Origin: Epiperipatus broadwayi
Lineage: Eukaryota; Onychophora; Udeonychophora; Euonychophora; Peripatidae
Reading direction: 5' to 3'
DNA length: 64,000 nt
NCBI GenBank assembly: GCA_028023455.1
Contig: JAQFVV010012420.1
Span: forward strand, 7,705,194-7,769,193
A model generated the notes under the pieces. The model saw only the letters and a program-made list of their open reading frames with translations. It was not told the DNA's origin and searched no databases. A program made the position numbers and the translations under genes. Positions 1 through 10,711 of the stretch are shown here, one piece after another; position 1 is the first letter of the stretch, and each line of letters opens with the position of its first letter.

Positions 1-3000
1 AAAGCTATGTCTGATTCTAATTATACTAACAGCAATAGTGACTTGGGGTATTCTCATAAACCTTAATAATATAATATCAAGATATTCTTATAACTTTACA
101 CAAAATGCATAAACATGTATATAATAGATGAATAACTCTTCTACATAAAACTACATGTGTATTCTATTTAATAAGGTTAGCAAATTATTTCACATTTTCA
201 AGTTACATTTGTTTAGATCAAACACTTAGGTCTGGGTTCTTAATAAAATATAACAATTACTATGCTGAAAAATTATTAATCTCAATTTTAAACCAATCTA
301 TTCTTGATATGACTAAGATAGCAAAGGGATTTTATTGTATCTATTCATATCACAATGAATCCAATATTAAAATGCAAATGGTGTAAATAAAGTGAATAAA
401 CAAATATTATTTTTTTAAAAATAAAGTGTTAGTGTGATTGTATTTATAAGATGTGTAGATGATATTGATGATTTTCAATTAATGACAAACAACTATATAA
501 TAAAAAATTATAACAATTAATTTATTAATTATAAAAATATGAAAAATATATTAGACAAAGTAATCATAATAATAATAAGTTCTCTGAAAAGATTATGAAT
601 CATATTGCATTATTATACTTGATAAATATTTTCTACTTGAGTTATAAATACTCATGTTTTATCAAATACTTGATGTGACAACAAAACATTCCATTGGAGA
701 AGATTGTACAGGGTTTATTTAATTTAAGCATTAAGTACATAAAATGGGAAAATGTTTCATTGTATTCCTGAGTACTTTAACAATAATATTCATAACAATA
801 ACAATCTTTCCTTATAAGAATCAGGCTTATTGCTTAAAACCATTTTATGTATGAGTAAAGCATTTACCCAACTAATATTATTATTCTTAAAATATATAAC
901 TTTAATAAGATCTGGCTCTCACAGGTGCTTGTAGCGTGACATAATATACATTTAAGCTTATATTAAATCTAAAACTTTAATGCAATATTGTTAGGAGTCA
1001 AACTCAACTAAACAATATTATTTTTGATTATCAATGCCACAAGGATAATTCAATATACCATGTACTCCTCATTAACTCACATGGGCACCTCTTGAGCTAA
1101 ATAAGAAAGGTAACCTTATAACAAACTGCATATTCTAAATATCTTTTATTATAGAAAAATATGAGATTCATTTAAAGGATCAGTAAAACATATGAGAGAT
1201 CAAACATTAATCGGGCTGTAACATAATTTACATTAGCTTAAAGTTTAAAACAACTGATCTCCAATACATAATACAATTATAAACGCACACACATTTATAC
1301 AATTTCCCTAATAAATATAATATATTACCTGTGTGTTATGATTTTTAAGAACTTTTATTAAACCATAATAATTTTAAAATATTAAAATCATTAAACAAAT
1401 TAACTAGCTATAGGAGATTTATGGAATTTATAATCTACAGTCATTAAATAAACAAGAAAATTTATCCAGGTGCACTTTTAATTATTTCAATCATATCAAA
1501 ATATCATTTGACATTTCTGTAAAGGGATAAATTCCACAAAGATGTATTCAACACACTTAATCCAGATATGGGTGTAATTGATTGTGAAGGTTGAGATTTT
1601 TTAGCAGAAATTTATTAATACTGAGTCTCCAAAGCATTTAACAAATCAACAATTATTTATTCTTATGCCTGCTTGTATTAACATTAAAATTAATCTATTT
1701 AAAGGAGTTACTGTCATAAATTATAATACCTTTAGGCATATTTATGAAGCTATGATATCAACGAATATAAACCTATTTTCCTTCGGATTTCTGTCGTCAC
1801 AGTAGTATCACACAAATATTAACCTATTGGTTAAATTAGCTTTGCAAGAATATCCAAGGTTTTAAGTATCTTACCACCAATATAATATGCAGCAATTTAT
1901 TGATCCATTGCTCAAGTCAATTTTATACTATTCAGCTAGAGTTCAGATTGTTTTCACAAAAGATAAGATCAAGCAATCCATTAATCCATTGACTCCAATT
2001 CATTTATAATACTTATCCCCTGTTTTAAGTAGTTTTCACAAATATAAAATTAAACCATTTGGGGATTCATAATTTCTATTCATTATAAACTTTAGGTTGA
2101 TTTGCCAATATAATTCCAAATGAGCAACTTTAATATTTAGAGAAGAGATGCAGTGTTATTACAAGCTGCAGCATTTCATAAGAAATTTTAAAAATTCACA
2201 GATGAATCAAAATATTTAAATTTCATTTTTTCAAGTGCATTACTAAATAATAAACATTGTTAATAATTTAATTTCATTATTCTGGATGATGATGTAGAGG
2301 AAACATTTGCCCTCAAGAGGCAAATGTATAGCTGATTTCTAGGCAGACATGTTATTGGTGAAAGATAATAAAATGGCTAATTCTGGGCTTAAATCCTATG
2401 TGGTCCTTCAAAAACTAACAAATTTTGACAAGTGATTGTATTTATAAGTTTCTGCCATATGATTAGTGATTTCATAATTGTGTACCCACCATATTTCACT
2501 TTTTGGATTTGTATGGGAGGGGGGATGATGGATTCAGTTCTCATTGCTAGGGAACGATTGGAAGCATCGAGTTTTGTAAGTTTCAAAAATTTAAAGCACC
2601 AAATTTGAGACAGAAATATTTAGGAATGAGAGTTTAAAATTCCATACTATATGAATTAACAGTAAAAAATACACAATTGTTTATTTGACAAATAAATGAA
2701 TTGCAATATTAAAATATTAAAGTAAATGATTCTATTTTATTTGTTTTAAAGTTCTCATTTTTAATAATAATAAACCCATTTTATTTACCACTAAGAATAA
2801 ATTCATTTAAGCATTTTACGATTACACAATTTCAAATTGACTATGTTATAAAACAAACAAACTTTCATGCGTGCACACACACACACATGTTTAAACACAA
2901 TATTCAATATTCACCGCACTTTAAAAAAAAGAGAGAGAGAGAGACATATATTTAAGACGCTGTAATTGATAAAAATCTGTATGGGAGATATTGTGGATAA

Positions 3001-3390
3001 TTTTAATAATCTACCTTAACAGATAATAGTATGTGAGAAATATGAATATTACTTCCAATTTTATCATTTACCACAATAATAGTTTGCTCTATTTGATAAG
3101 CCAATGAGTTTTCTTAGAGTTTGTAATTACGATTATTAGTTTAGATGCTAAGATTTCTAAGTTTTTTAAAAACAAGCATTATTTTACTTATTACTAAATG
3201 AAATCTCATCATTTGATATAGGACATGGGTAAATGTAGTGCACCTTATGATTTCTAGAAAGTATACTACATTTATTTAGACCCCCAAACACTTAAATATG
3301 ACATTCCTGAACAAAATAAAGCGTATTTTTGTTGTTTGCTTCTTGAAAAATATTAAGGATTTTAAACTTCTCACTCGATAATTTAATATA
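1..3390. other. AT-rich DNA without recognisable gene
   Basis: I see no coding region, RNA gene or mobile element. Short simple repeats occur near 2866-2890 (CA) and 2930-2944 (GA). A perfect hairpin lies at 2303-2327. The one open frame over 60 codons (2389-2586, minus) has no recognisable motif and is of a length expected by chance at this base composition. Confidence 0.6.
2303..2327. repeat. Perfect 9-bp hairpin
   Basis: acatttgcc and ggcaaatgt are exact reverse complements separated by the 7-base loop ctcaaga. No T-rich tract or gene is attached, so no role can be given. Confidence 0.6.
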
Positions 3391-4133
3391 CAAATTAAGA
3401 AGCGTATGAAACACTCGAATGAGAAGCTATAAAGATTCCAAAAATTATTATACGCTAAGCACTTTCGAGGCCATTTGCCTCATATTCATAGCGGTAATGC
3501 GAGATGCAGAACGAGGAAATAGGCCAAGGAAACAAAGCGGTATGCAAAATGTATGCAAATGAACTAGATAGTCCAACATTTGGAGATGTCAAAGCAGGTG
3601 TCCCATCTATTGATAGAGTTTTTTTTTTTAAGTGTCATAGCATCGGCCGGGATGCGAACCCGTAACCCGGGCAACTGCCTGCAAGTGCAAGGCAGTCGCA
3701 CTGACCTCTCGACCACCAATGCAAGACTTGATAGAGTTATTATTGCCATTAATGAAGTATGCTTTTCTGATTTTCCGCTTGATGTCGTTTTCCTCAATGC
3801 AGACTCTTTTGGGGCTCAAGGGTTCAAACACATGTCCTGTCTTCTTGGAATGTTCTAAGAATGTTGATGAGTTATCATTATTTTTCTTTGCTCTGTTATA
3901 GGTGTATCTATGCTTTGCTGTCTTGTTGATTATGCCTGCTTTGGTTTCTCCAAAATAAATGGCCTGGCAACCAAGTTGTGGGCATGCTATGCTGTAAACA
4001 ACATGGGGGGGGTCTGAGAAGGTTCGATTTTGTCCTTAGAGTTATTGATTAGACAATTAGTGCATGTGGGTGTATGAAAACTAATTTTAAATTTGTTGGA
4101 CAAAACCTTAATTAATTGGTAGGAGATTTTAGG
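3391..4133 (-). mobile_element. Left arm of inverted PLE 3'-end pair (GIY-YIG remnant, minus strand)
   Basis: This arm is the reverse complement of 4236-4858 at high identity, apart from a SINE inserted at 3621-3727. Read on the minus strand it encodes a Penelope-like GIY-YIG remnant: VVYSIACPQ..CQAIYFGETKA, then an Arg-rich helix, an HS..TGHVF segment and EAYFINGN. In this arm the start of the domain (VVYSIACPQ) is in frame with the YFGET core, whereas the other arm is frameshifted there. The arm ends with GAGGC-aaat-GGCCTCGAAA (minus strand), a stem-loop followed by GAAA. It is a pseudogene fragment without the reverse transcriptase domain. Confidence 0.75.
3621..3727 (-). mobile_element. 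tRNA-derived SINE (family 1) inserted in PLE arm
   Basis: On the minus strand there is a tRNA-like head with an A-box-like tggtcgagaggtcagtgcg and a B-box-like ggttcgcatcccgg, followed by an A-tail that reads as poly-T at about 3619-3631. The 11-bp sequence ttgatagagtt flanks it at 3610-3620 and 3728-3738, a clear target-site duplication. The opposite PLE arm has the empty site, with a single gactctatcaatag, so the SINE entered after the inverted pair formed. Related copies lie at 5073, 27792, 37857 and 59215. Confidence 0.88.
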
Positions 4134-4140
4134 CTACAAA

Positions 4141-4858
4141 CTCAACACTATTAACAACAAAATTAAACAATTTTATAAGAAAATTGTAGACAAAAAAACG
4201 ATATTAAACTTCCATATATTACTCTTCCACACATACCTAAAATCTCCTACCAATTAATTACGATTTTGTCCAACAAATTTAAAATTAGTTTTCATACACC
4301 CCCATGCACTAATCGTCTAATCAATAATTCTAAGGACAAAATTGAACCTTCTCAGACCCCCCCATGTTGTTTATATGGATAGCATGCCCACAACCCGATT
4401 GCCAGGCCATTTATTTTGGAGAAACCAAAGCAGACATAATCAAGAGGACAGGACAGCGTAGATACACCTATAATAGAGCAAAGAAAAATAATGATAACTC
4501 ACCAACATTCTTAAAACATTCCAAGAAGACAGGACATGTGTTTGAACCCTGCAGCCCCAAAATAGTCTGCATTGAGGAAAACGACATCAAGTGGAAAATC
4601 AGAGAAGCATACTTCATTAATGGCAATAATGACTCTATCAATAGATGGGACATCTGCTTTGATCTCCAAACATTGGACTATCTAGTTCATTTGCATATGT
4701 TTTGCATACCGCTTTGTTTCCTTGCCCCATTTCCTCGTTCTGCATCTTGCATTACTGCTATGAATATGAGGCAAATGGCCTTGAAAGTGCTTAGCATATA
4801 ATAATTTTTGGAATCTTTATAGATTCTCATTCAAGTGTTTCTTACGCTTCTTAATTTG
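4141..4858 (+). pseudogene. Right arm: PLE GIY-YIG endonuclease remnant
   Basis: This is a decayed Penelope-like 3' end on the plus strand. The linker between reverse transcriptase and endonuclease is visible as PYITLPHIPKIS (from 4212) and NRLINNSKDKIEPS. It is followed by a shifted frame at about 4364-4690 with CPQPDCQAIYFGETKAD, an Arg-rich segment (KRTGQRRYTY), HSKKTGHVFEP and KIREAYFINGNNDSINRW. These match the order of the Penelope GIY-YIG domain: YxG core, Arg helix, His/Gly-His, then the acidic residue with the terminal N. A one-base difference from the left arm near 4370 breaks the frame between VVY and the CPQ segment. Positions 4134-4235 form the short non-paired centre between the two arms. 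The reverse transcriptase is absent. Confidence 0.75.
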
Positions 4859-5058
4859 CTTCTTGAAGTAACAGATAAAGTTTAATTGGAATTAGAATTT
4901 ATTGCTGAAAAAAAAACTTTTTCTGTACAAGTAATAAATAAGTTTTTTTTTAAAGGGATTTTATTTAAGAATGATATATAACTTTTTATTACTTTATAAA
5001 ATAGAAAAAAAATACTAATGGCTGTTAGTGTCAAACATCTATGTGATCATCTAGAAAG
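4859..5058. other. AT-rich spacer
   Basis: Short interval between the PLE pair and the next SINE. Homopolymer runs only; no gene seen. Confidence 0.6.
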
Positions 5059-5072
5059 CGATATTTTTTAAT

Positions 5073-5170
5073 TTTTTTTTCGTATGTCAAATGCGTTGAC
5101 TGGGAAGCGAATCCGGGCCGGCTGCTTGGAAGGCAGCTATGGTAACCACTAGGTCACCAACACTTGACTA
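5073..5170 (-). mobile_element. tRNA-derived SINE (family 1)
   Basis: Minus-strand head gttggtgacctagtggttac with B-box-like cggattcgcttccc, then a short body ending in a poly-A tail that reads as poly-T from about 5071. Flanking repeats cgatatttttta (from 5059) and cgatatttttaa (from 5171) form the target duplication. It is the cleanest copy of family 1 in the window, about 90 bp without the tail. Confidence 0.88.
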
Positions 5171-5186
5171 CGATATTTTTAATTTT

Positions 5187-5767
5187 CTACTTTTCCTATT
5201 AACACATGTACAAATTTAATATAGCATTATTCGTTAAATGGAAAACCTAAATATGTAATTAATAAGAAAACTAAATTATGTACTATTATTTACTTAAATA
5301 ATAATAAAAATTAATTGCATTAAATAATGTGGCTAAATTGTACAAGCATGTCCAAAGCTTTGTTTCCATTAATATTTATCAATTAATATTTTTCAATTAT
5401 TAGATTAAAATTTAAGAAATAAATTAATAGTACCAGTTTAAAAATAATAAGAAAATATTACAATTATGCACACAATGCTATTTTGGTTAAGACTATTTTA
5501 ATAAATAAATAAATATCCATAAAAATAGAAATGAAAACAATTATAATTTTAAAAAAGATGCTGAGAACGGGTGTAAATTCTATAAATAATCAGGTTAATT
5601 AATTATTGATTTAATAATTAGTCAATATATATAAATATTGCTAATGAAATTAAAATTAACTCTACAAATTTTATTTTAAAGTTAATATATATTGAATAAT
5701 AAAAAAAATTGCAGTTAGAATTAATCGTTGATTATAGTATTTCATACTCTCTACAAAATTTCATTGT
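5187..5767. other. AT-rich DNA without recognisable gene
   Basis: I see nothing beyond AT-rich sequence and short A/T runs between the SINE and the hAT element. Confidence 0.6.
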
Positions 5768-6326
5768 TTGATATACAGAAGCGGATTAAGCAGTAAGCGA
5801 AATAAGCTGCCACGTAGAGCCCTGGAATGCTAAGGGGCCCTGAGATCTTAAAATGTCTTTTCCTTAGGATTGGAGGAAAATTATGTTGTTTTTTTGTATA
5901 TAATCAACTCTCCTCTAACACGGTATTATTTAAGCTTTTAAAGGAAATTTATTTGAGTTTTGGTTGGATTTTAATTTTTAACTGGACATCAGGGGTGAAA
6001 CTAATATAGCATAAATAGGCCCAAATTTAAGTTAATCAGACCCCTCCCAAAATAATAATTTGATATAAATTTAAATACTCTATTTTTGAAAAAATTATCG
6101 TAAATAAATTTTCCTGTTTTCATGAAGCTGATTTATCTCCAGAAGGTTTTTCTCTAAATTATATTTTGATTGGAGTTAGGTAAAAATTAATTTTCTTTGT
6201 TAACATCTAAACAACATTATCATTTATTAAAAATATATATTTTAGTAGGTATTGTTTGGGGGGGGGGGGCTAAAAGCTTTTAAACTATTTTACAAAAAAA
6301 AATTTTTTTCTTCACAGCAAAAAAAT

Positions 6327-8265
6327 GAAGAGACATAAAACTGGGTCAGAAAAGTTTAAAAAGTTATAAAAAAAACCCTGAAAATTGTTGAAAGCCAAAG
6401 AAGTTCATTGCATAAATTTTTAAAAGTTAATACAGAGACAGAGCTGCCACCCACAACTATGTTAGATAATTCTGAATTGCCTACATTTGAAACTTCTTCT
6501 AAAGAAGAGAAAGAAGAAGTGCAAATTGAGAATCAAGAGGTTGAAATTGCTACTGAAAAAAGGTATTGCAAAAATGCAGAAGGTAGAGATAGTCCAGAAA
6601 GACACTTCGATATAAACATCAAAGTAATAAATGATATAACTTTATGGCCAACAATATTAACAGATGCTATTATTGATCATATTCTTAATAACAAACTCAA
6701 AAATATCAGGAACATAGAGAATTTAAAATCAGTGTATAAAGAGAGAGATGAAATGTATTACAGAGGACTTTCTTATGATCATTTCTACAGAAAGAAATCA
6801 AATGGAATAATGGAAAAGAGAAATTGGTTGATATTTTCAGAAACAGGCAAAAGTGTTTACTGTTACTTTTACAAACTCTTTTCAACAATAAAATCTAATT
6901 AATAACTGGTTTACAAAATTGGAGATCAATAACTATTTTATTGGATCATGAAGTTTCAAAAGAACACCTCTGTCATGTGTACTATGTATAAAAGATTAAC
7001 AAAATTCAATAGAATTGATACTCAACTATTACAAGTAAAGGAAAAAGAATGATTTTACTGGGGAGAAATGTTGAAAAGAATTGTGTCAACAATAAAATTG
7101 TTGAATTGCTTAAGTTTATGATTTAGAGGTCATGATGAAAACAAAGATTCCAATAGGAAAGGAAATTATTTAACCTGCTTGGAATACCTAAGTGAATATG
7201 ATGAGTTTTTGAAGTTACATCTACAAAAATACACCAATCAAGGATGAGGAACTGTAAACTATTTATCTCATATTATTTGTGATAAATTTGTAGATCTTAT
7301 TGAAAATCAAGTAAGAGCAGAAATAATTAAAGAAATCAAATCTGTGACTTATTATAGTATAATTGTTGATTCCACTCCCAAGTTTTGCATGTTGATCAAG
7401 TAAATTTTGTGATATGTTTCATCCTATGGTAATATAATGGAAAGATTTGTGGAATTCATTTCCATAGATAAACATGTCTTCATATTTGGAACAAGAAGTT
7501 TTACAAACTTTAATAAAATTAAGAGTGAATATTAAAACCTGTTGAGGACAAGCATTTGATAATGCTTCTAATATGTCAGGGAAGTACTAAGGTTTGCAAG
7601 CACCTATTAAAGAATATAGCCCAAGTGTGGTTTTTATTCCATGTGCTAATCATTCCTTAAATTTGATTGGAAATTTTACTGCAGAAAATTGTAGCACTGC
7701 AATTGAGTATTTTATGTGTGTGAAGAATTTATTCACATTTTTTTCTACATCAACCCATCACTGGAAAATTTTAACCAGAAATCTAGAAATGTGTAAACAT
7801 TCCATCACAGTGAAAAGAGTTTCTAATACAAGATGGTCAGCAAGAACAGATGCTGTATTGGCTATAAAACTTGGTTTCACCTATGTAAAAGAGACTTAAC
7901 TGAAATTTGTAATCCAGAAGAAGAAAGAAAAGTTACCATAGCGGAGGTAACTTCAGTTCTAAAGAAAATGAACAAATATGAAATGCCCCTAATGACAGTG
8001 ATTTGGAATACTATTTTACAAAGAATAAATGCTACTAGTAAATCACTGCAATCAGTAGAGTGAAAACTTTTGAAAAGATCTATCCCACTGAAGTCATTAG
8101 AAAATTTTATCAATAATTTGAAAAAGTTGAAAAAGAGGTAACTGATTTATCAGGGCTATCATTTAATGTGGAAGATGGACAAACTTACAGACAACAAAAG
8201 AGAAAAATGTTTTTGATGAAAAAGAAAAAATCGGACATGAATTTAAAATAAGAGAAAATTTCATA
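6327..8265 (+). pseudogene. hAT transposase, N-terminal and core part (TTF zinc finger, DUF4371-like)
   Basis: The longest open piece is 6408-6902. It carries DITLWP (residues 76-81) and FYRKKSNG..EKRNWLIFS..VYCYFYKLF, the signature of the TTF-type zinc finger of ZMYM1-like hAT proteins. Later pieces in shifting frames show FRGHDENKDSNRKGN near 7125, KFVDLIENQVRAEIIKEI then IIVDSTP near 7285-7380 (the region holding the first catalytic Asp), and CANHSLNLIGNF with RVSNTRWSAR at 7594-7899. That order is typical of the RNase-H-like hAT core. At least five stops or frameshifts are needed to follow it, so this is a pseudogene. It ends at the PLE insertion, and the C terminus resumes beyond 10106. 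Confidence 0.85.
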
Positions 8266-8382
8266 GTCAATTCATTTTATGTATGAAGTTGTTATAGAGA
8301 CTTTGGAATAATTTTTGATTGGAATTTATAGCATAAACTTTAATCTTGAACTTCTTTTTTCTTTAAAAATAGTCAGTATAAA

Positions 8383-8486
8383 CAATATTCATCAAAATAT
8401 AAAATTATAAAATTACAAACCAATTTTTCTTTAAAAAACTTGTTTTTTAATTATTATGACTATATGAATTTTTATTTCAAAAGCAA
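8383..8486 (+). repeat. Left inverted repeat of PLE
   Basis: Nearly exact reverse complement of 10003-10106, running from caatattcatc to aaaagcaa. The open reading frame of the reverse transcriptase begins immediately at its inner edge, so the repeat probably marks the 5' truncation point. Confidence 0.92.
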
Positions 8487-8497
8487 TTAATTATGCT

Positions 8498-9382
8498 TTG
8501 GAATTATACATTAATGATAAAAATAAAAAATTAAAAATAGATTCTTATTTATTACATGAGATTTTATTGATTTGTAGTAAAAATTTGGTTTTTAAATTTA
8601 AAGATAGGTTTTACGAACAGGTAAATGGATTAAGCATGGGGAGTTGCTTAAGTGGGTTTTTAGCAGATGAATATATGAATATTTTTGAAAAAGATTTTTT
8701 AGATTTAGATGTTGGTCCTTGTTTTTTTGTAAGATATGTTGATGACTATTTCATGGTTTTTAAAGGTAATAAAAGAAAAGCAAACAGTTTTTTAAATTAC
8801 ATTAACAATAAAGAAAAAAGTATTAAATTTACCATGGAAAAAGAAGTGGATAATAAAATTGAATATATGGATGTAAAAATTGAAAAAATTATAAAAAATA
8901 ATAAGATAAGTATTAATACATCTGTTTTTAGAAAAAAAACATTTCATGGTCTAATTACTAACTGGTTTTCAGACATCGATAAACATTGTAAAATGAATAT
9001 TATAAAAAACAGAATTAGAAGAGCAATATTGATATGTTCTAATGATTTATTATTAGACAAAGAATTAGAATTGATAAAAAAGGAATGTTATTTAAATGAA
9101 TATCCAAATAAAATTATTGGGAAAAATTTTTCAGATTATAATTTGAATTTAATTAAAAAGAAGATTAAAGGAGAAAATAAAATTAATAATAAAGTTAATA
9201 ATATTAATAAAATTTACATAGGATTTAAAGTATCAAAAAATATTTTTATTAGGATTAAAAATATTTGTAAAAAAATTAATAATAAATTTAACATTAAATT
9301 ACATCCGGTATATAAAAAAAAGAAAGATTTAAAAAAACTGATTAATTATAATGAAAAATTTGATATGCTTGAAGCTATGTAA
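8498..9382 (+). pseudogene. PLE reverse transcriptase, C-terminal half
   Basis: A Penelope-type reverse transcriptase, which would copy RNA into DNA at the target site. The visible part holds QVNGLSMGS (residues 42-49, the conserved Q-G-x-x-x-G-S block before the catalytic motif), then FVRYVDDYF with the YVDD catalytic pair at residues 80-83, and the thumb-like region KIEYMDVKI (about residues 120-130). A Lys/Asn-rich linker continues to residue 294. The frame is open upstream to 8487 with no Met and begins at the inverted repeat. The fingers and first catalytic Asp are therefore missing, and the TTG at 8498 is not a real start. It ends at TAA 9380-9382 and the endonuclease follows in the same frame. 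A functional enzyme is not expected. Confidence 0.85.
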
Positions 9383-9688
9383 GGTGTATATATGATAAAA
9401 TGTTTAGACTGCTGGAATGTTGGTAAAAGTGTTTCTTATATTGGAAATACTAAAAATAAGTTAAGAACAAGATTAAAACAACATCTATCAGATAAAAAAT
9501 CTGCAATTTATTTTCATAAATCTAAATCTGGTCACATCAATTACAAAATAGAACTTTTAGAAACAGTAATTAATTATAAAGAAAGATTTATAAAGGAAAA
9601 TTTTTATATTAAGGAATTTAAACCATATATGAATAAAAAACTAATTGATTTTATAAAAGATAAAGCTAGTCACATCGTTTGCAAATAA
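9383..9688 (+). pseudogene. PLE GIY-YIG endonuclease domain, in frame with RT after one stop
   Basis: This is the C-terminal nuclease of Penelope-like proteins, which nicks target DNA. GVYMIKCLDC directly follows the stop codon and supplies the GIY element. SYIGNTKNKLRTRLKQH supplies the YIG element and the catalytic Arg helix. HKSKSGHINY is the conserved His/Gly-His segment. KERFIKENFYIKEF carries the expected acidic residue, and PYMNKKL ends the domain. The paired Cys of the CCHH Zn-binding loop typical of Penelope nucleases appear as C..C at the start. The protein is contiguous with the reverse transcriptase except for the single TAA, so a point mutation separated them. Positions 9689-9760 repeat part of the coding sequence (gaacttttagaaac, aaggaatttaaa), a small degenerate duplication. 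Confidence 0.85.
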
Positions 9689-10002
9689 TAGAACTTTTAG
9701 AAACAATAATTAATTATAATGTAAGTTTAAAAAGAAAATTTTTTTATATTAAGGAATTTAAAAAACTAATTGATTTTTGTAGATGATAAGACTGGTTTTA
9801 AGATAAGATATTTTATCTAAATATAATTTAAACAGAGTGGTTTAAATAGAAGTTTAAATTATAGTTTTTTTAAATAGAGGAAGGTAATGTTTTTATATTG
9901 TATATTAGATTTATATAATGTTTTAATTTTATTTATTTTGTTATTTTTTTTGTATATTTTAGTGGCTTGAAAAAGTCTATAAGGAAATAAATAGTCGAAA
10001 CG

Positions 10003-10106
10003 TTGCTTTTGAAATAAAAATTCATATAGTCATAATAATTAAAAAACAAGTTTTTTAAAGAAAAATTGGTTTGTAATTTTATAATTTTATATTTTGATGA
10101 ATATTG
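10003..10106 (-). repeat. Right inverted repeat of PLE
   Basis: Partner of 8383-8486. The preceding bases agtcgaaacgttg resemble the conserved end of PLE terminal repeats, also seen at 33562-33576 and 42517-42524. Confidence 0.92.
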
Positions 10107-10540
10107 GAATTTATCAATAGAAGAAAAAAAGAACATGATAAAAAAGTTTAAGGATATTTACAAAAATGACATTGATGTTTGTAATTTTGAAGATGAATTT
10201 GACCATTTTTTAATATTTCTAAAAGAAAACAAGAACATCATAAAAACCATGCCAGATATCTATTGAGCTTCCAAAGAAATGCCTTGCACATTTCTGAATG
10301 TTGAAATATTATTGAAATTTTTTTTAATAATTCCCTTATCTAATGTGTCAAGAGAAAGATCGTTTTCTCTTTTAAAGCATGCAAAAAATTATTTAAGGAG
10401 TACTATGGGAGAAGAAAGATTAAATAATATGTCCATTCTGTATATAGAGCAAGAAATTATAAACTGAATTAACACTGCAAAAGCAATTGATGAATTTGCA
10501 AGAAATAAAGCAAGATGTAAATTCATGTAAAAATATGTTT
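10107..10540 (+). pseudogene. hAT transposase C terminus (dimerisation domain)
   Basis: This is the continuation of the interrupted hAT transposase. Just past the PLE the frame reads LSIEEKKNMIKKFKDIY and EDEFDHFL. The segment at 10279-10467 then carries SNVSRERSFS (residues 21-30), LRSTMGEERLNN and ILYIEQEI, the hallmark of the hAT C-terminal dimerisation region. One stop (10264) separates the two pieces. The right terminal inverted repeat follows at 10650-10703. Confidence 0.87.
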
Positions 10541-10711
10541 TTAATAAATTCTTTAATGAGTTATGGTATGAAGTTTTTGATTACTTTTCTTTTTTGTTAA
10601 TAACATAATGACAGTTTTCTTGAAAAATTTTTTTTCTAACTTGATTTTGACAGCCCTGAAATTTTTACCACTTGGAGCCCTCACTTTGCTTGATCCGCCT
10701 CTGTTGATGCA

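Larger units (their letters stand above)
8383..10106 (+). mobile_element. Penelope-like element, 5'-truncated, bounded by 104-bp inverted repeats
   Basis: A PLE lies inside the hAT transposase. It contains the second half of the reverse transcriptase, a GIY-YIG endonuclease and about 300 bp of 3' sequence. Both ends carry a nearly exact 104-bp inverted repeat (8383-8486 and 10003-10106). The sequence just inside the right repeat reads agtcgaaacgttg, the conserved GAAACGTT motif of PLE terminal repeats. Only two changes stop it from encoding a contiguous RT-endonuclease: the missing N-terminal half and one in-frame stop at 9380-9382. It is much less decayed than its hAT host, so it arrived later. 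Confidence 0.88.
5776..10703 (+). mobile_element. hAT DNA transposon (ZMYM1/DUF4371-type), decayed, with nested PLE
   Basis: The ends are imperfect terminal inverted repeats. The left end begins cagaagcggattaagca and the reverse complement of the right end begins cagaggcggatcaagca. The flanks ttgatata (5768-5775) and ttgatgca (10704-10711) agree at 6 of 8 positions, the 8-bp target duplication expected of hAT elements. The plus-strand transposase is broken by many stops and frameshifts and is split by a Penelope-like element at 8383-10106. Removing that insert leaves about 3.2 kb, a normal length for an autonomous hAT. No functional transposase can be made from it. Confidence 0.85.

Noticed and set aside
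3621-3727. tRNA gene
   Set aside because: A- and B-box-like sequences are present, but the A-tail, target duplication and four other copies show a SINE. The cloverleaf is not intact.
3564-3901. Several overlapping open frames on both strands
   Set aside because: They cross the SINE insertion and are antisense or frame-shifted readings of the SINE and the PLE remnant.
9963-10010. Hammerhead motif inside the right repeat of the 8.4-10.1 kb PLE
   Set aside because: agtcgaaacgttg is conserved, but the CTGANGA box reads CTTGAAAA and no stem I pairs, so I list it only as a PLE terminal motif.
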